DNA of 52,815 nt from the NCBI GenBank assembly GCA_947258985.1, contig CAMYKI010000030.1:1-52815 (forward strand). Reading direction: 5' to 3'. Made by a program: the position numbers and the translations under genes. The notes beneath the pieces are model-generated. The model was not told the origin of the DNA. It made no database searches and saw nothing but the letters and a program-made list of their open reading frames with translations. Source of the stretch: an uncultured Acidimicrobiaceae bacterium (GTDB taxonomy: Bacteria > Actinomycetota > Acidimicrobiia > Spongiisociales > UBA5794). Every line of letters starts with the position of its first letter. Position 1 is the first letter of the stretch. Of the stretch, positions 18,929 to 28,296 are shown in pieces.

Positions 18929-20248
18929 CTAGCTGAGAGAGTCGACGACGACCGCTCCGACGGTGCTCGCGACTTCCTCGGCAATGTCTGCCGTCGGGGC
19001 CTCGACCATGACTCGCACCAACGGTTCGGTCCCGGAGGCTCTCACCAGGATGCGTCCGTCGTCGCCGAGGGACCTCTCGGCATCAGCCACTGAGCCCCAT
19101 ATTTCTTTCGAGCCGGCGAGCTTGGCCTTGTCGGCTACCTCGATGTTGTGGAGGACCTGGGGGTACTCAGTTATGACCTTGCGTAATTCGGTGAGCGGTT
19201 TGCCGGTCGCCGCCATGACCTCTGCGAGCCGCACGGCGGTACGAAGACCATCACCGGTGGTGCCGCGATAGAAGATGATATGACCGGATTGCTCGCCACC
19301 AAGACCGGCCTTCACCCGGCGCATACCCTCGTAGACGTAGCGGTCGCCGACGGCGGTTTCCTCCACGTTGATGCCGAGTCGGTCCATAGCTCGCCGGAAG
19401 CCCAGGTTCGCCATCACTGTGCTGACAACTGTGTTGTTCTTCAGCTTGTCGTTGTCTTTGAGGTGTTTCGCAAAAATGGCCATCAAGACGTCGCCGTTTG
19501 CTGTGACGCCCTCCTCGTCCACCGCGATCAGACGGTCGGCGTCACCGTCGAAAGCGAGACCGACCCGACCGTTCACAAACTGCGCCACGTACTCGGGCTC
19601 GGTCGCTCCGCAACCGGCATTGATGTTCATCCCGTCTGGTTCGGCGGCATGAACCTCGACGGTCGCCCCCAACTGTTCGAACAGCTGCGGCGCAGCCTTG
19701 AACGCCGCTCCGTTGGCTGTGTCCAGCACGAATTCGATACCGCGCAGGCTGTAGCCGCTGTTATCTATGAGATTTTCGACATACCGGTCGACGGCGTCGA
19801 GCATGTTTGTCCGCATGCCGATGAGAGCGCCGTCGGGATGCTTCCAGGGTGCGCCCCGTCGGTAGCGTGTCTCAATGACCGCTTCCTGCTCATCTTTGAG
19901 CTTGCCCCCATCTGCGGCGAGGAACTTGATGCCGTTGTCATGAGCGGGGTTGTGGGAGGCACTCACCATCACCCCGAGCGGGGCGTCGAGTTGGCGGATC
20001 AGTCGCGATACCCCCCCGACCGGGAGGATGCCGACGTCGATGGTGTCGACCCCAACCGAGCTGAAGCCGGCGTGCAGTGCCGTGGTGAACATCGGCCCCG
20101 ACCGGCGGGTGTCCCGACCAATCAGCACCGGGCCTTCTGTGCCTTCGCCGGCGGCGCGGGCAAGGTCCAGAGCCAGATCGACGGTCAGGTCGGTGTTGGC
20201 ACGACCCCGCACCCCGTCAGTGCCGAAGAGACGATCGACCCCTGCCAC
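18929..20248 (-). CDS. glmM: phosphoglucosamine mutase
   Basis: Interconverts glucosamine-6-phosphate and glucosamine-1-phosphate, the step after GlmS. The 439-residue protein begins with RLFGTDGVRGRAN, has the phosphoserine loop SASHNP (S98) and the metal loop DGDADR. The rpsI gene lies 111 bases upstream on the same strand. Confidence 0.96.
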   Translation of the reverse strand: MAGVDRLFGTDGVRGRANTDLTVDLALDLARAAGEGTEGPVLIGRDTRRSGPMFTTALHAGFSSVGVDTIDVGILPVGGVSRLIRQLDAPLGVMVSASHNPAHDNGIKFLAADGGKLKDEQEAVIETRYRRGAPWKHPDGALIGMRTNMLDAVDRYVENLIDNSGYSLRGIEFVLDTANGAAFKAAPQLFEQLGATVEVHAAEPDGMNINAGCGATEPEYVAQFVNGRVGLAFDGDADRLIAVDEEGVTANGDVLMAIFAKHLKDNDKLKNNTVVSTVMANLGFRRAMDRLGINVEETAVGDRYVYEGMRRVKAGLGGEQSGHIIFYRGTTGDGLRTAVRLAEVMAATGKPLTELRKVITEYPQVLHNIEVADKAKLAGSKEIWGSVADAERSLGDDGRILVRASGTEPLVRVMVEAPTADIAEEVASTVGAVVVDSLS

Positions 20249-20359
20249 TATTCGTCAACACCTTTCTGTGGATCGGCCGGCCGGAAGGCGCGATCGAAAC
20301 GCAGAATCGTACTGGCGCCTTGTGGCACCGTTGCCCCCGGGAATCCGCGCATCGGCGCT

Positions 20360-20752
20360 CTACCGCTTGGTGAACTGAGGAGCGCGGCGGGCCTTACGAA
20401 GACCGTACTTCTTCCGCTCAACACGACGGGCGTCACGAGTGAGCATTCCGCCCTTCTTGAGCGTGCCGCGGAAATCGCCATCGATCTCGACGAGGGCCCG
20501 GGCTATGCCGAGGCGCAAAGCGTCGCTTTGTCCGGTAGTCCCGCCGCCGTGCAGTTGCGCAATGATGTCGTACTGCCCTTCAACCTCCACTGCACGCAGC
20601 GGTTCGAGGACACGCTGACGCAGGGCGGCATGGGGGAAGTAGTTATCAAGCGAGCGGTCGTTGAGCTTGACCTCACCGCTGCCTGGATAGAGACGTACAC
20701 GCGCCACCGAACTCTTGCGGCGACCCGTGGCTTGAACGAGCGGCTTTGCCAT
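20360..20752 (-). CDS. rpsI: 30S ribosomal protein uS9
   Basis: A 130-residue uS9 with the usual opening (VQATGRRKSSVARVRL) and the basic C-terminal tail KYGLRKARRAPQFTKR that reaches the P-site tRNA. Its ATG shares one base with the rplM stop (TGATG), the usual rplM-rpsI pair. Confidence 0.97.
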   Translation of the reverse strand: MAKPLVQATGRRKSSVARVRLYPGSGEVKLNDRSLDNYFPHAALRQRVLEPLRAVEVEGQYDIIAQLHGGGTTGQSDALRLGIARALVEIDGDFRGTLKKGGMLTRDARRVERKKYGLRKARRAPQFTKR

Positions 20753-21210
20753 CAGGCTCCGACCTTTCTGATATCGAGTGGCTGCGGGTTCTGAGCAGCA
20801 TGCGGATGCTCGGGCCCGGCGTATACCTTGAGCTTGCCGAGTGTCTGCCTACCGAGCCGGTTCTTGGGGAGCATTCCCCTGACGGCATTGCGGACGACAC
20901 GGTCCGGGTAGGTCTCCCGAAGCTGCCGCAGCGACGCTGCCCGCAGTCCACCGGGATAACCCGAATGCCGGTAATAGATCTTCTGGTCCTCCTTCTTGCC
21001 GGTGACGGCAACCTTGGAGGCATTGATGACGACGACATAGTCGCCACCATCCATATGCGGGGCAAACGTCGGTTTGTGCTTGCCACGCAAGATTTGGGCA
21101 ACGTTCGACGCCAGCCGTCCCAACGGGATGTCAGCGGCATCAACTACGAACCAGTCGTGGCTCAGGTCACCCGGCTTGGGAGTGTAGGTTTTTTGCAGTT
21201 TGGGCTTCAT
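20752..21210 (-). CDS. rplM: 50S ribosomal protein uL13
   Basis: A 152-residue uL13 with [16 protein letters not shown] and [14 protein letters not shown] chose the ATG giving [12 protein letters not shown]; the frame extends 23 codons further without family similarity. A promoter-like pair is visible about 65-95 bases upstream. Confidence 0.96.
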   Translation of the reverse strand: MKPKLQKTYTPKPGDLSHDWFVVDAADIPLGRLASNVAQILRGKHKPTFAPHMDGGDYVVVINASKVAVTGKKEDQKIYYRHSGYPGGLRAASLRQLRETYPDRVVRNAVRGMLPKNRLGRQTLGKLKVYAGPEHPHAAQNPQPLDIRKVGA

Positions 21211-21274
21211 CAAACAGTCCTCGAACAGAAGAAGGCGCACATAGAGGAACCCCCGGAAACCGGGAGCGGAGCGC

Positions 21275-21304
21275 ATCATAAGTCATCAGACCCCATCGCG
21301 CCAA
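21275..21304 (-). promoter_or_regulatory. sigma-70-like promoter for rplM-rpsI
   Basis: On the minus strand TTGGCG, an 18-base spacer and TATGAT occur 65-95 bases before the rplM ATG. A small hairpin (CCCGG-loop-CCGGG, 21252-21264) lies in the expected leader. Pattern match only. Confidence 0.45.
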
Positions 21305-21485
21305 ACCGGATATGCCAGAGACGGAGCGGCGGATCGTCGCCTACCGACAGCGGAATCAGCACTGTCCGATCGCATCGGTGCTGCGTCATGACCGTTGGAC
21401 AAATGCGGTGAAGGCTCGCCGGAACAACGAAGTGGCCACTCACAGAGCAGGCGTCGAGTCAGAACTCGCATTGTTCAGCGGGCTT

Positions 21486-22220
21486 CTAGTCGTAAGAGAC
21501 TGAGACAAGCGTCAACCCGTGTGCCGGCGCAGCCCCTTTTGCTCGCTGCCTGTCGTGTGATGCGAGTATGGCGACGATTTCGTCCGGGGACACTCTGCCT
21601 CTGCCTATCTCAACAGAAAGCGCAACCAACGACCGCACCATCTGGTGACAGAACGAACTTGCCGCAACGTCGAAGGCGAGTAGCCCATCCCCGATCGTTG
21701 TCCAGATCGCGGTATCGAGTCGCCGAACTGTGCTGCGGTCGCCCGCCTTTCGGCAGAACGCCGCAAAGTCGTGTTCACCCGGCAGATGCGCCATGGCCCG
21801 GTTCATCAGGTCGATGTCGAGCGGCGTTTCGTAGTGCCATGCCGTCTTCGCCAGGAACGGATCAGGCGTCGGCCGGTTGAGCACCAGGTAGGTGTATGCG
21901 CGTGAAGTGGCTGAGAAGCGAGCATTGAACCCTGCCGCGGCCACAGCAACCGACGACACCGCGATCTCAGGGGCGAGCTGTCGGTTGAGGGACCGCCAGA
22001 TCCTGTCGATGTCCAGATTCCGATCGGCCTCGAACGACACCACCTGAGCCCGGGCGTGCACTCCCTTGTCGGTCCGTCCGGCTACCGCGGTTTCGACTTC
22101 GCCTGTGAGTTTGAAGAGCGCCGCTTCTAGCTCACCCTGGACGGTCCTCACCTGAGGCTGTCGAGCGTATCCGTGAAAGCCCGTCCCGTCGTACGCGAAT
22201 TCGATTCGGTAGGTCGTCAC
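21486..22220 (-). CDS. truA: tRNA pseudouridine(38-40) synthase TruA
   Basis: Makes pseudouridine at positions 38-40 of tRNAs. The 244-residue protein starts at GTG (VTTYRIEFAYDGTGFHGYARQ) and has the catalytic Asp in AGRTDKGVHA (D51). The GTG overlaps the stop of the YIP1-like gene (GTGA). The order truA-rplM-rpsI is standard, but rplQ, usually just upstream of truA, is here 3.7 kb away. Confidence 0.95.
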   Translation of the reverse strand: MTTYRIEFAYDGTGFHGYARQPQVRTVQGELEAALFKLTGEVETAVAGRTDKGVHARAQVVSFEADRNLDIDRIWRSLNRQLAPEIAVSSVAVAAAGFNARFSATSRAYTYLVLNRPTPDPFLAKTAWHYETPLDIDLMNRAMAHLPGEHDFAAFCRKAGDRSTVRRLDTAIWTTIGDGLLAFDVAASSFCHQMVRSLVALSVEIGRGRVSPDEIVAILASHDRQRAKGAAPAHGLTLVSVSYD

Positions 22221-22750
22221 GTGATCGGCGAGAAGCTGAAGATGGCATCGACTATCAACAAGCCACCGAGGGCACCGAATGCGACGACCCAGGATCGGGG
22301 AGCAGGAACATCGCTCTCGTATTCGATGCCGCGGGCGACGATGGCAACGAACCAGGCGAAACCGGCTACGAACGGAATCAGACCCGTGTCCCCCATGATG
22401 ATGGCCACGGCAAGCGTGATGAGGGTCGTCGGATAGGCGAATCCGGTGAACCGCAGGTACGTGGAGTACTGGCCCGGTGCCTGCACGATGTACCGCACGA
22501 TCGCCCATGCGATCCCCGAATAGATGAGCCATTGGACCATGCCGGCCAGGACGAGTCTCACGAGAAGGGTCCACAGCCCGATGTTGAATACGGACCCGAG
22601 CCCCCCGGCGAACCCGGCAAACATCAACACCTGTGTTATCGCAACGAGAACGAGCGCATCGCCTGTGGCCCGATCATTGAAGTCCATCCAGACGAACGCC
22701 TCTCTCTCGAGACGGATGGCCTGTAGGAACCTGCGGGCTACTTCACCCAT
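22217..22750 (-). CDS. YIP1-like multi-pass membrane protein
   Basis: A 177-residue protein starting MGEVARRFLQAIRLERE. About five hydrophobic segments follow a short amphipathic N-terminus with WMDFNDRAT. The layout matches the bacterial Yip1 membrane domain, whose function is unknown. It diverges from the aldo/keto reductase and is coupled to truA by a four-base overlap. Confidence 0.6.
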   Translation of the reverse strand: MGEVARRFLQAIRLEREAFVWMDFNDRATGDALVLVAITQVLMFAGFAGGLGSVFNIGLWTLLVRLVLAGMVQWLIYSGIAWAIVRYIVQAPGQYSTYLRFTGFAYPTTLITLAVAIIMGDTGLIPFVAGFAWFVAIVARGIEYESDVPAPRSWVVAFGALGGLLIVDAIFSFSPIT

Positions 22751-22840
22751 TTCCAGCTTTCGGTCGGGTATGGATGGGCAGGATAACGCGCCACGGCAGA
22801 GTGAAGGGCTAGCCTCGGAAGCCCAAGACAAAGGAACCGG

Positions 22841-23827
22841 ATGCAGTACGCAACTCTTGGCAGCACCGGGTTTCCCGTTTCGCGCGTTGGGTTCGGCGCC
22901 TGGGCGATCGGGGCCGATTGGGGAAATGTGACCGAGGCCGACGCCATGGCCGCCTTGCACACCGCCCTCGATGAGGGGATAACGTTCTTCGATACGGCGG
23001 ATGCCTACGGCGACGGCCGCAGCGAGCGGCTATTGGCTCGTCTCCGCCGGGAGCGGTCGGCCGTCGACTTCACCATTGCCACCAAGGCCGGACGGCGCCT
23101 CAATCCCCATGTCACCGCCGGATACACGCCCCGTAACATCGAGGAGTTCGTCGATCGCAGCCTGGAGAACCTGGACGTCGAGGCTCTCGACATACTCCAG
23201 CTGCATTGCCCGCCCACTGACGTTTACTACCACCCGGAGTTGTTCGGAGGTCTCGAGGACCTCGTGCGAGACGGCAAGATCCGCCACTACGGAGTCAGCG
23301 TGGAGCGAGTCGAGGAGGCTCTCAAGGCAATCGAGTACCCGGGTGTCGAGACCGTGCAGATCATCTTCAACCTCTTCCGACAACGCCCATCCGAGTTGCT
23401 CTTCTCACAGGCTGTGGCACGCGACGTCGGCGTGATCGTGCGGGTTCCCCTCGCCAGCGGGCTGCTCACGGGCAAGATGCGGAGGGACACGTCGTTCGGT
23501 GCCGACGATCATCGGAACTACAACCGACACGGCGAAGCATTCGACGTTGGCGAGACGTTCTCCGGGCTCGACTACGAAAAGGGCCTGGAGGCCGTTGAAG
23601 AACTCAAGGTGCTTGTGCCGCCAGGAGCAACGATGGCGCAACTGGCTTTGCGATGGATCCTCATGTTCGACGCGGTTTCGGTGGTCATACCCGGAGGCAA
23701 GAACTCGACCCAGGTCGCCGACAACGCCGGAGCTGCAGATCTTCCCAAGATCTCAAAGCAGACAATGGCCGCCATCGTCGACATCTACGACCGGCTCGTG
23801 AAGGCCGAGGTCCACCACCGGTGGTAG
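22841..23827 (+). CDS. aldo/keto reductase family oxidoreductase
   Basis: A 328-residue NADPH-dependent reductase with the (beta/alpha)8 fold. Visible are FFDTADAYGDGRSERLL with the catalytic Asp and Tyr, the lysine in FTIATKAGRR, the His in DILQLHCPP and the late cofactor stretch VIPGGKNSTQVADNAGA. It belongs to the YajO/Tas-like subgroup, which acts on various carbonyl compounds; the substrate is not known. Confidence 0.88.
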   Translation: MQYATLGSTGFPVSRVGFGAWAIGADWGNVTEADAMAALHTALDEGITFFDTADAYGDGRSERLLARLRRERSAVDFTIATKAGRRLNPHVTAGYTPRNIEEFVDRSLENLDVEALDILQLHCPPTDVYYHPELFGGLEDLVRDGKIRHYGVSVERVEEALKAIEYPGVETVQIIFNLFRQRPSELLFSQAVARDVGVIVRVPLASGLLTGKMRRDTSFGADDHRNYNRHGEAFDVGETFSGLDYEKGLEAVEELKVLVPPGATMAQLALRWILMFDAVSVVIPGGKNSTQVADNAGAADLPKISKQTMAAIVDIYDRLVKAEVHHRW

Positions 23828-23830
23828 TGG

Positions 23831-23970
23831 CGAACTCGCCTTCGGCGAGTTCGTTGGCAGGTTCCTTCGGAAACTGCAGCAATGCGTTGCTCCTTGGCGA
23901 GTTCGCCGACCCTTAGGCGAATCCAGCGTTCCTGCGTAGACCCTGCCGGTATTCCGGCAGGGTCTACGCA
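23831..23970. terminator. hairpin cluster between convergent genes, ending in a 17-bp perfect stem
   Basis: Three stems lie between the reductase and the GNAT gene: 23831-23840/23844-23853 (10 bp, cUUCGg loop), 23858-23865/23869-23876 (one mismatch, cUUCGg loop) and 23933-23949/23954-23970 (17 bp perfect, loop TATT). The last is the best terminator candidate for both strands, although no T-run follows. Confidence 0.65.
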
Positions 23971-24001
23971 AGAAGCCGAGGTAGCGCGGTGGTGGTCGCG
24001 C

Positions 24002-24397
24002 CTAGAGGGCGATCAGGCCGGCGTCGGTGGGCTCGAAGCCGCAGGCTTCGAAGTAGAACGTGCGGTACTCGGGGTCAAAGTCGACGTGAAGCCACTCGCA
24101 GCCTGCCCGACGGGCTTCGCGCGCAGCAACGGCCACGAGCTGCTTGCCGATCCCCCGCCGGCGATGACCGGTCGCAACAACTGTGTCGAGGATGAACGCG
24201 TGAAATGCTCCGTCCCACGCCACATTGACAAATCCCGCAAGCTCGGTCCCCGCATGGGCGCAGACCCAGCCGAGGCTGTGCTTTTCGAGCTGAGTCCGCC
24301 AATCGTCATCGTGCTCGTCGTGATCAAAGCCTTCAGCGTGAAGCGCGTTCAGCGCCTCGTTGGAGACATCGCCGCGCCATTCGTACCTGACATCCAT
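24002..24397 (-). CDS. GNAT family N-acetyltransferase
   Basis: A 131-residue acetyltransferase. The acetyl-CoA loop is VVATGHRRRGIGKQLVAVAA and the last motif is FYFEACGFEPTDAGLI. I chose the ATG giving MDVRYEWRGDVS; a longer reading runs into the promoter region of the next gene. The substrate is unknown. Confidence 0.8.
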   Translation of the reverse strand: MDVRYEWRGDVSNEALNALHAEGFDHDEHDDDWRTQLEKHSLGWVCAHAGTELAGFVNVAWDGAFHAFILDTVVATGHRRRGIGKQLVAVAAREARRAGCEWLHVDFDPEYRTFYFEACGFEPTDAGLIAL

Positions 24398-24488
24398 CAG
24401 CCGAGCGTAACCGAACCGGCCGTGCACATTTCCGCCCAAATGAGGCGTTGGATGGCGTACGTTTGTGGGGTAGAGAGGAGGCGTGATG

Positions 24489-24959
24489 ATGGATCTCGAT
24501 ATTCGGCTGGTTGATCTGGCGCCGATGCACGTCGTCGCCGCCCGCGGGTACGGCACGGAACCCGAGTATGAGGCATGGGATTCGATTCTCGAGTTTGCCA
24601 AGGAGCGGCGTATCGACCCTTGGGACAAGACCCACCGGTTCTTTGGGTTCAACAACCCCGAACCCTCCGCTGAGCGCGCCGCCTATGGCTACGAGCAGTG
24701 GATGACCGTCGATGACGAAGTTCCGGCCGCGATCGGTCTGGAACTGAAGGACGCCCCGGGCGGTCGCTATGCGATGGCGCACGTGCACGGTCTCGACTTC
24801 ATCGGCGATGCCTGGCAGCACCTCGCTAATTGGTGCATCGACCATGATCTCACCATCGATACCGACCGCGAGCCCTGCTTGGAGGAAGTGCTGAATCCGA
24901 TCGACCTCCCCGAAAGTGACTGGGACGTAGACCTGTTCCTGGCCGTCACGGGCGGCTGA
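24489..24959 (+). CDS. GyrI-like effector-binding domain protein
   Basis: A 156-residue stand-alone protein resembling the GyrI/BacT effector-binding fold (IRLVDLAPMHVVAARGYGTEPE, then FGFNNPEPS, YGYEQWMTVDDE and GGRYAMAHVHG). Such proteins bind small hydrophobic molecules and sometimes hydrolyse or sequester them. ATG 24489 is preferred because GGAGG sits seven bases upstream; GTG 24483 and ATG 24486 are closer to it. Confidence 0.75.
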   Translation: MDLDIRLVDLAPMHVVAARGYGTEPEYEAWDSILEFAKERRIDPWDKTHRFFGFNNPEPSAERAAYGYEQWMTVDDEVPAAIGLELKDAPGGRYAMAHVHGLDFIGDAWQHLANWCIDHDLTIDTDREPCLEEVLNPIDLPESDWDVDLFLAVTGG

Positions 24960-24997
24960 CCCGGCACGGGCGGGGGCCTCATCCAGAGTCGACGAGA

Positions 24998-25408
24998 ATG
25001 GCGCGACGAGAGAAGGACAGGACCATTCGTCTCAACCAGGTAACAATCCCGGTCACCGATGTCCAACTATCGGCCGACTTCTACGACCGACTCGGCCTGA
25101 TACAGATCGTCGACGGCGGCCCCGACTACGCAAGGTTTGAGTTTCCCGAAGGCGACTCCACCTTCTCCCTCCACCGGGTTGACACGGTGGTCGCGCCGAA
25201 CGATGTCACCGTGTACTTCGAGTGTGCCGATCTCGACCGGAGAGTCGCCGATCTGCAATCGTCGGGGTTCGTGTTCAAGTCCGGGCCAGAAGATATGCGC
25301 TGGATGTGGCGCGAGGCCCGACTTCTCGACCCCGACGGCAACGAGATCTGCCTCTTCTACGGAGGGAAGAATCGCCTCAACCCACCGTGGCGACTCGAAA
25401 CGCCTTAG
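24998..25408 (+). CDS. VOC-family (glyoxalase/dioxygenase fold) protein
   Basis: A 136-residue vicinal-oxygen-chelate protein with two beta-alpha-beta-beta-beta modules: LNQVTIPVTDVQLSADFYDRLGL and VYFECADLDRRVADLQSSG...REARLLDPDGNEICLF. It may bind a metal through the usual Glu/His ligands. Function in this class runs from glyoxalase to antibiotic binding and cannot be chosen here. It ends three bases from the convergent NUDIX gene. Confidence 0.8.
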   Translation: MARREKDRTIRLNQVTIPVTDVQLSADFYDRLGLIQIVDGGPDYARFEFPEGDSTFSLHRVDTVVAPNDVTVYFECADLDRRVADLQSSGFVFKSGPEDMRWMWREARLLDPDGNEICLFYGGKNRLNPPWRLETP

Positions 25409-25411
25409 GGA

Positions 25412-25945
25412 TCATGCCAACTTGGCTACAGCCCTCAGCACTGAGAGGTCAGAGGCAACGGTTGCGACTTCAGCGATCGGGACCCAGCGGACCCCGAGCA
25501 CCTCGTCCGATTCCACGAGCTCTTCACCGACCGCTTCAAGGAGAAATCTGACGTCGTAGTGTTCGTGGGGTGGCCTTCCGCTGCTCGCAGGTATCGGGTG
25601 CACATCGACATCGAAGACTCCGTCAATCAACGGGAATCCTTCGACGCCGGTTTCCTCTCGAACTTCCCTGATGGCTGCAGTGAGTACGTCTTCCCCGTCG
25701 TCCACATGGCCGCCCGGTTGGAGCCAGGACCCCAGCTTGGCATGATGGATCAGGAGCAGACGAGCCTTGGAGCGGTCGACCACAAATGCGCTTGCGGTGA
25801 TATGACCGGGGATGAAGTGATCTGCCGAAAGTGTTTCGGGACCGTCCTCGATGAGATCGAGGACGGCTGCAACGTCGGAGGCTTCGTCTTCGGGCGCGTC
25901 GTAGCGCTCTAGAAGATCGCGCAGGTTCTCAACTGGAGTAGCCAG
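25412..25945 (-). CDS. NUDIX hydrolase with no ordinary start codon, directly after rplQ
   Basis: The NUDIX box (GGHVDDGEDVLTAAIREVREETGV) is intact and the domain needs about 55 residues more than the GTG at 25783 would give. The upstream frame is clearly coding (NLRDLLERYDAPEDEASDV..., ending HFIPGHITASAFVVD, as in relatives) but has no ATG, GTG or TTG up to the rplQ stop. It lies in the same frame as rplQ, with only the TAG at 25949-25951 between them. I set the start at CTG 25945 (177 residues), one codon past the base after the stop; the true start is unknown. The alternatives are CTG initiation coupled to rplQ, readthrough of the TAG, or a sequencing change. Confidence 0.65.
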   Translation of the reverse strand: MATPVENLRDLLERYDAPEDEASDVAAVLDLIEDGPETLSADHFIPGHITASAFVVDRSKARLLLIHHAKLGSWLQPGGHVDDGEDVLTAAIREVREETGVEGFPLIDGVFDVDVHPIPASSGRPPHEHYDVRFLLEAVGEELVESDEVLGVRWVPIAEVATVASDLSVLRAVAKLA

Positions 25946-25948
25946 GAG

Positions 25949-26299
25949 CTATACGAACTCGATGATGGCCATTTCGGCGCCATCACCACGCCGCGGTCCC
26001 AGCTTGACGATCCGCGTGTACCCACCCGGACGGTCTTCGTAGCGAGGGCCAACGTCATCGAAGAGCTTCGTGACAACGTCGGTGTCCTGAATCTTGCGGA
26101 GGACCGTCCTGCGGGCGTGTAGGTCGCCGCGGCGTGCCTTCGTCACAATCTTCTCGACGTAGGGACGCAATTGTTTGGCCCTGGTCTCAGTTGTGGTGAT
26201 TCGCTCCTCGGTGATCAACGATGCGGCGAGGTTGGCAAGAATCTTGCGCTGATGTGAAGGGCTCCCGCCGAGGCTGGGCCCCTTCTTCGGCTTCGGCAT
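25949..26299 (-). CDS. rplQ: 50S ribosomal protein bL17
   Basis: A 116-residue bL17 ([28 protein letters not shown]). The ATG shares one base with the rpoA stop (TGATG), the normal arrangement. It is followed in the same frame by the NUDIX gene after a single TAG. Confidence 0.96.
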   Translation of the reverse strand: MPKPKKGPSLGGSPSHQRKILANLAASLITEERITTTETRAKQLRPYVEKIVTKARRGDLHARRTVLRKIQDTDVVTKLFDDVGPRYEDRPGGYTRIVKLGPRRGDGAEMAIIEFV

Positions 26300-27249
26300 C
26301 AGTCATCCTCCACTGATTCACCGGAGTGCGTCAGAGACAGCCCGAGCTCGTCGAGCTTGGCTGAAACCTCTTCGAGGCTCTTCTGACCGAAGTTGGTGAT
26401 GTTGAGCAGTTCTTCTTCGTTCTTCTCGACCAGCTCGCCGACGGTCTGGATCTGCGCCCGGCGCAGGCAGTTGCGGGGCCGCTCAGAGAGGTCCAGCGCT
26501 TCGATGGGAAGATCGAGATCTGGGCTGGTGGACTCGGCAGTGACAATGTCACCGAGCTCGAGGCCTTCGCCCTCATCCATGTCGGCGAAGAGACCGAGCA
26601 GCTCGCGCAGGGTCTTCCCCGCGGAGGAGACGGCTTCACTGGGCGAAAGCGACTCATCGGTTTCGACGTCGATGACCAGCTTGTCGAAGTTGGTGACCAT
26701 GCCTACCTGGGTGTCGTCCACCCGGAAAGCGACCTTGCGGACCGGCGAGAAGATCGAATCGATCGGGATGACGCCGATAGTGTCGCTCTTGCTGTTGCGC
26801 TCGGCACTGCGATAGCCGACTCCACGTTCCGCGGTGAGTTCGACCTCGAGCTGACCGGATGCAGACAGAGTGGCGAGGTGCAGGTCGGTGTTGACAACCT
26901 CCACGCCGGCAGGGACTTTGAGATCCGCTGCGGTTACTTCGCCGGCTCCTTTGGCGGAGAGATACAGGGTCTGGGCCCCTTCGGCCTCGACCCGGAGAAC
27001 GACCCGCTTCAGGTTGAGGATGAAGTCGACGACGTCCTCAACGACACCTTCGATGGTCGAGAACTCGTGATGGACTCCCTCGATCCGAACGGAGGTAATG
27101 GCAGCACCGGGGATGCGCGCCAGCAGGGACCGGCGCAGGGTATTACCCAGCGTGTGGCCGAAGCCAGGTTCAAGCGGTTCAACGATGAACCGCGAACGGT
27201 TCTCGCTCAATTGCTCTTCTTCAATTTGGGGGCGTTGGACGATGAGCAC
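26299..27249 (-). CDS. rpoA: DNA-directed RNA polymerase subunit alpha
   Basis: A 316-residue alpha subunit. The assembly domain contains [15 protein letters not shown] and the C-terminal domain that binds UP elements and activators contains [23 protein letters not shown] chose GTG 27249 ([12 protein letters not shown]), which matches the actinobacterial N-terminus and has GGAGGAG eight bases upstream. Confidence 0.97.
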   Translation of the reverse strand: MLIVQRPQIEEEQLSENRSRFIVEPLEPGFGHTLGNTLRRSLLARIPGAAITSVRIEGVHHEFSTIEGVVEDVVDFILNLKRVVLRVEAEGAQTLYLSAKGAGEVTAADLKVPAGVEVVNTDLHLATLSASGQLEVELTAERGVGYRSAERNSKSDTIGVIPIDSIFSPVRKVAFRVDDTQVGMVTNFDKLVIDVETDESLSPSEAVSSAGKTLRELLGLFADMDEGEGLELGDIVTAESTSPDLDLPIEALDLSERPRNCLRRAQIQTVGELVEKNEEELLNITNFGQKSLEEVSAKLDELGLSLTHSGESVEDD

Positions 27250-27278
27250 GCTCTCTGCTCCTCCGACTCGGTCTAGGG

Positions 27279-27884
27279 CTACTTCGAATAAAGTTCGACG
27301 ATTAGCTGTTCTTTGATCTCTGTGTCGATCTGCTCGCGGCTTGGAACCAGCGAGACGGTGGCGGCACGCTTGTCGACGTCGACTTCCATCCACTCAGGGG
27401 CGGACCGATCGATGGTGTCGATTGCATGCTGAACAGCAAAAGTCTCCTTGCTGCGTTCCTTGATCGAAATGATGTCGCCTACTCGGACCTGGTAGGACGG
27501 GATGTCCACCTTCTTGTCGTTGACACGGAAGTGGCCGTGGTTGACCAGTTGGCGTGCCTGGGGACGGGTCCTGGCGAAGCCGGCACGGTACACGACGTTG
27601 TCGAGCCGTGACTCGAGGATCTGCAGCAGATTGGTGCCGGTGATCCCGGATTGGCGGTTGGCTTCTTTGTAGTAGCGGCGGAACTGCTTTTCGAGGACAC
27701 CGTAGATGTGACGAAGCTTCTGCTTCTCCCGCAACTGAACCAGGTACTGGGATTCCCGGATCCGGCCACGCCCGTGATCCCCCGGGGGATACGGACGGCG
27801 ATCAAAATACTTCGCCTTGTTCTCGTCGAGCAGCTGACGGGCGCGTCTGCTGCGCTTGGTGCGGGGTCCGGTATATCGGGCCAT
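27279..27884 (-). CDS. rpsD: 30S ribosomal protein uS4
   Basis: A 201-residue uS4 with the S4 RNA-binding domain (LESRLDNVVYRAGFARTRPQARQLVNHGHFRVN). It lacks the Cys cluster found in some S4 proteins at the N-terminus. It lies two bases after rpsK. Confidence 0.97.
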   Translation of the reverse strand: MARYTGPRTKRSRRARQLLDENKAKYFDRRPYPPGDHGRGRIRESQYLVQLREKQKLRHIYGVLEKQFRRYYKEANRQSGITGTNLLQILESRLDNVVYRAGFARTRPQARQLVNHGHFRVNDKKVDIPSYQVRVGDIISIKERSKETFAVQHAIDTIDRSAPEWMEVDVDKRAATVSLVPSREQIDTEIKEQLIVELYSK

Positions 27885-27886
27885 GG

Positions 27887-28276
27887 CTAACGCCCCTTCC
27901 GCTTCTTGGGGCGGCAGCCGTTATGGGGAACCGGGGTGACATCCTTGATGCCCGTGATCTCGATGCCCATGTTCTGCAACGTGCGGATTGCGGTTTCCCG
28001 ACCGGAGCCGGAGCCGGCAACGATCACGTCGAGCTTGCGCATACCCATCTCACCAGCCTTGCGAGCAGCCTGCTCGGCTGCGACCTGCGCTGCATAGGGG
28101 GTCGACTTGCGTGATCCCTTAAATCCGACTGATCCGCCGGACGTCCATGCCTGCACACGACCTTCCTGGTCGGTGATAGTGATGATTGTGTTGTTGAAGC
28201 TCGCCTTGATGTGCGCCTGGCCATGCGAAATGTTCCGCTTGACCTTGCGCCGGCTGCGCTGCTGGGGCTTCGCCAC
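27887..28276 (-). CDS. rpsK: 30S ribosomal protein uS11
   Basis: A 129-residue uS11 with [20 protein letters not shown] and the C-terminal [17 protein letters not shown], which lines the 30S platform. Confidence 0.97.
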   Translation of the reverse strand: MAKPQQRSRRKVKRNISHGQAHIKASFNNTIITITDQEGRVQAWTSGGSVGFKGSRKSTPYAAQVAAEQAARKAGEMGMRKLDVIVAGSGSGRETAIRTLQNMGIEITGIKDVTPVPHNGCRPKKRKGR

Positions 28277-28296
28277 TTGCTACCTCTCCGCGACCG

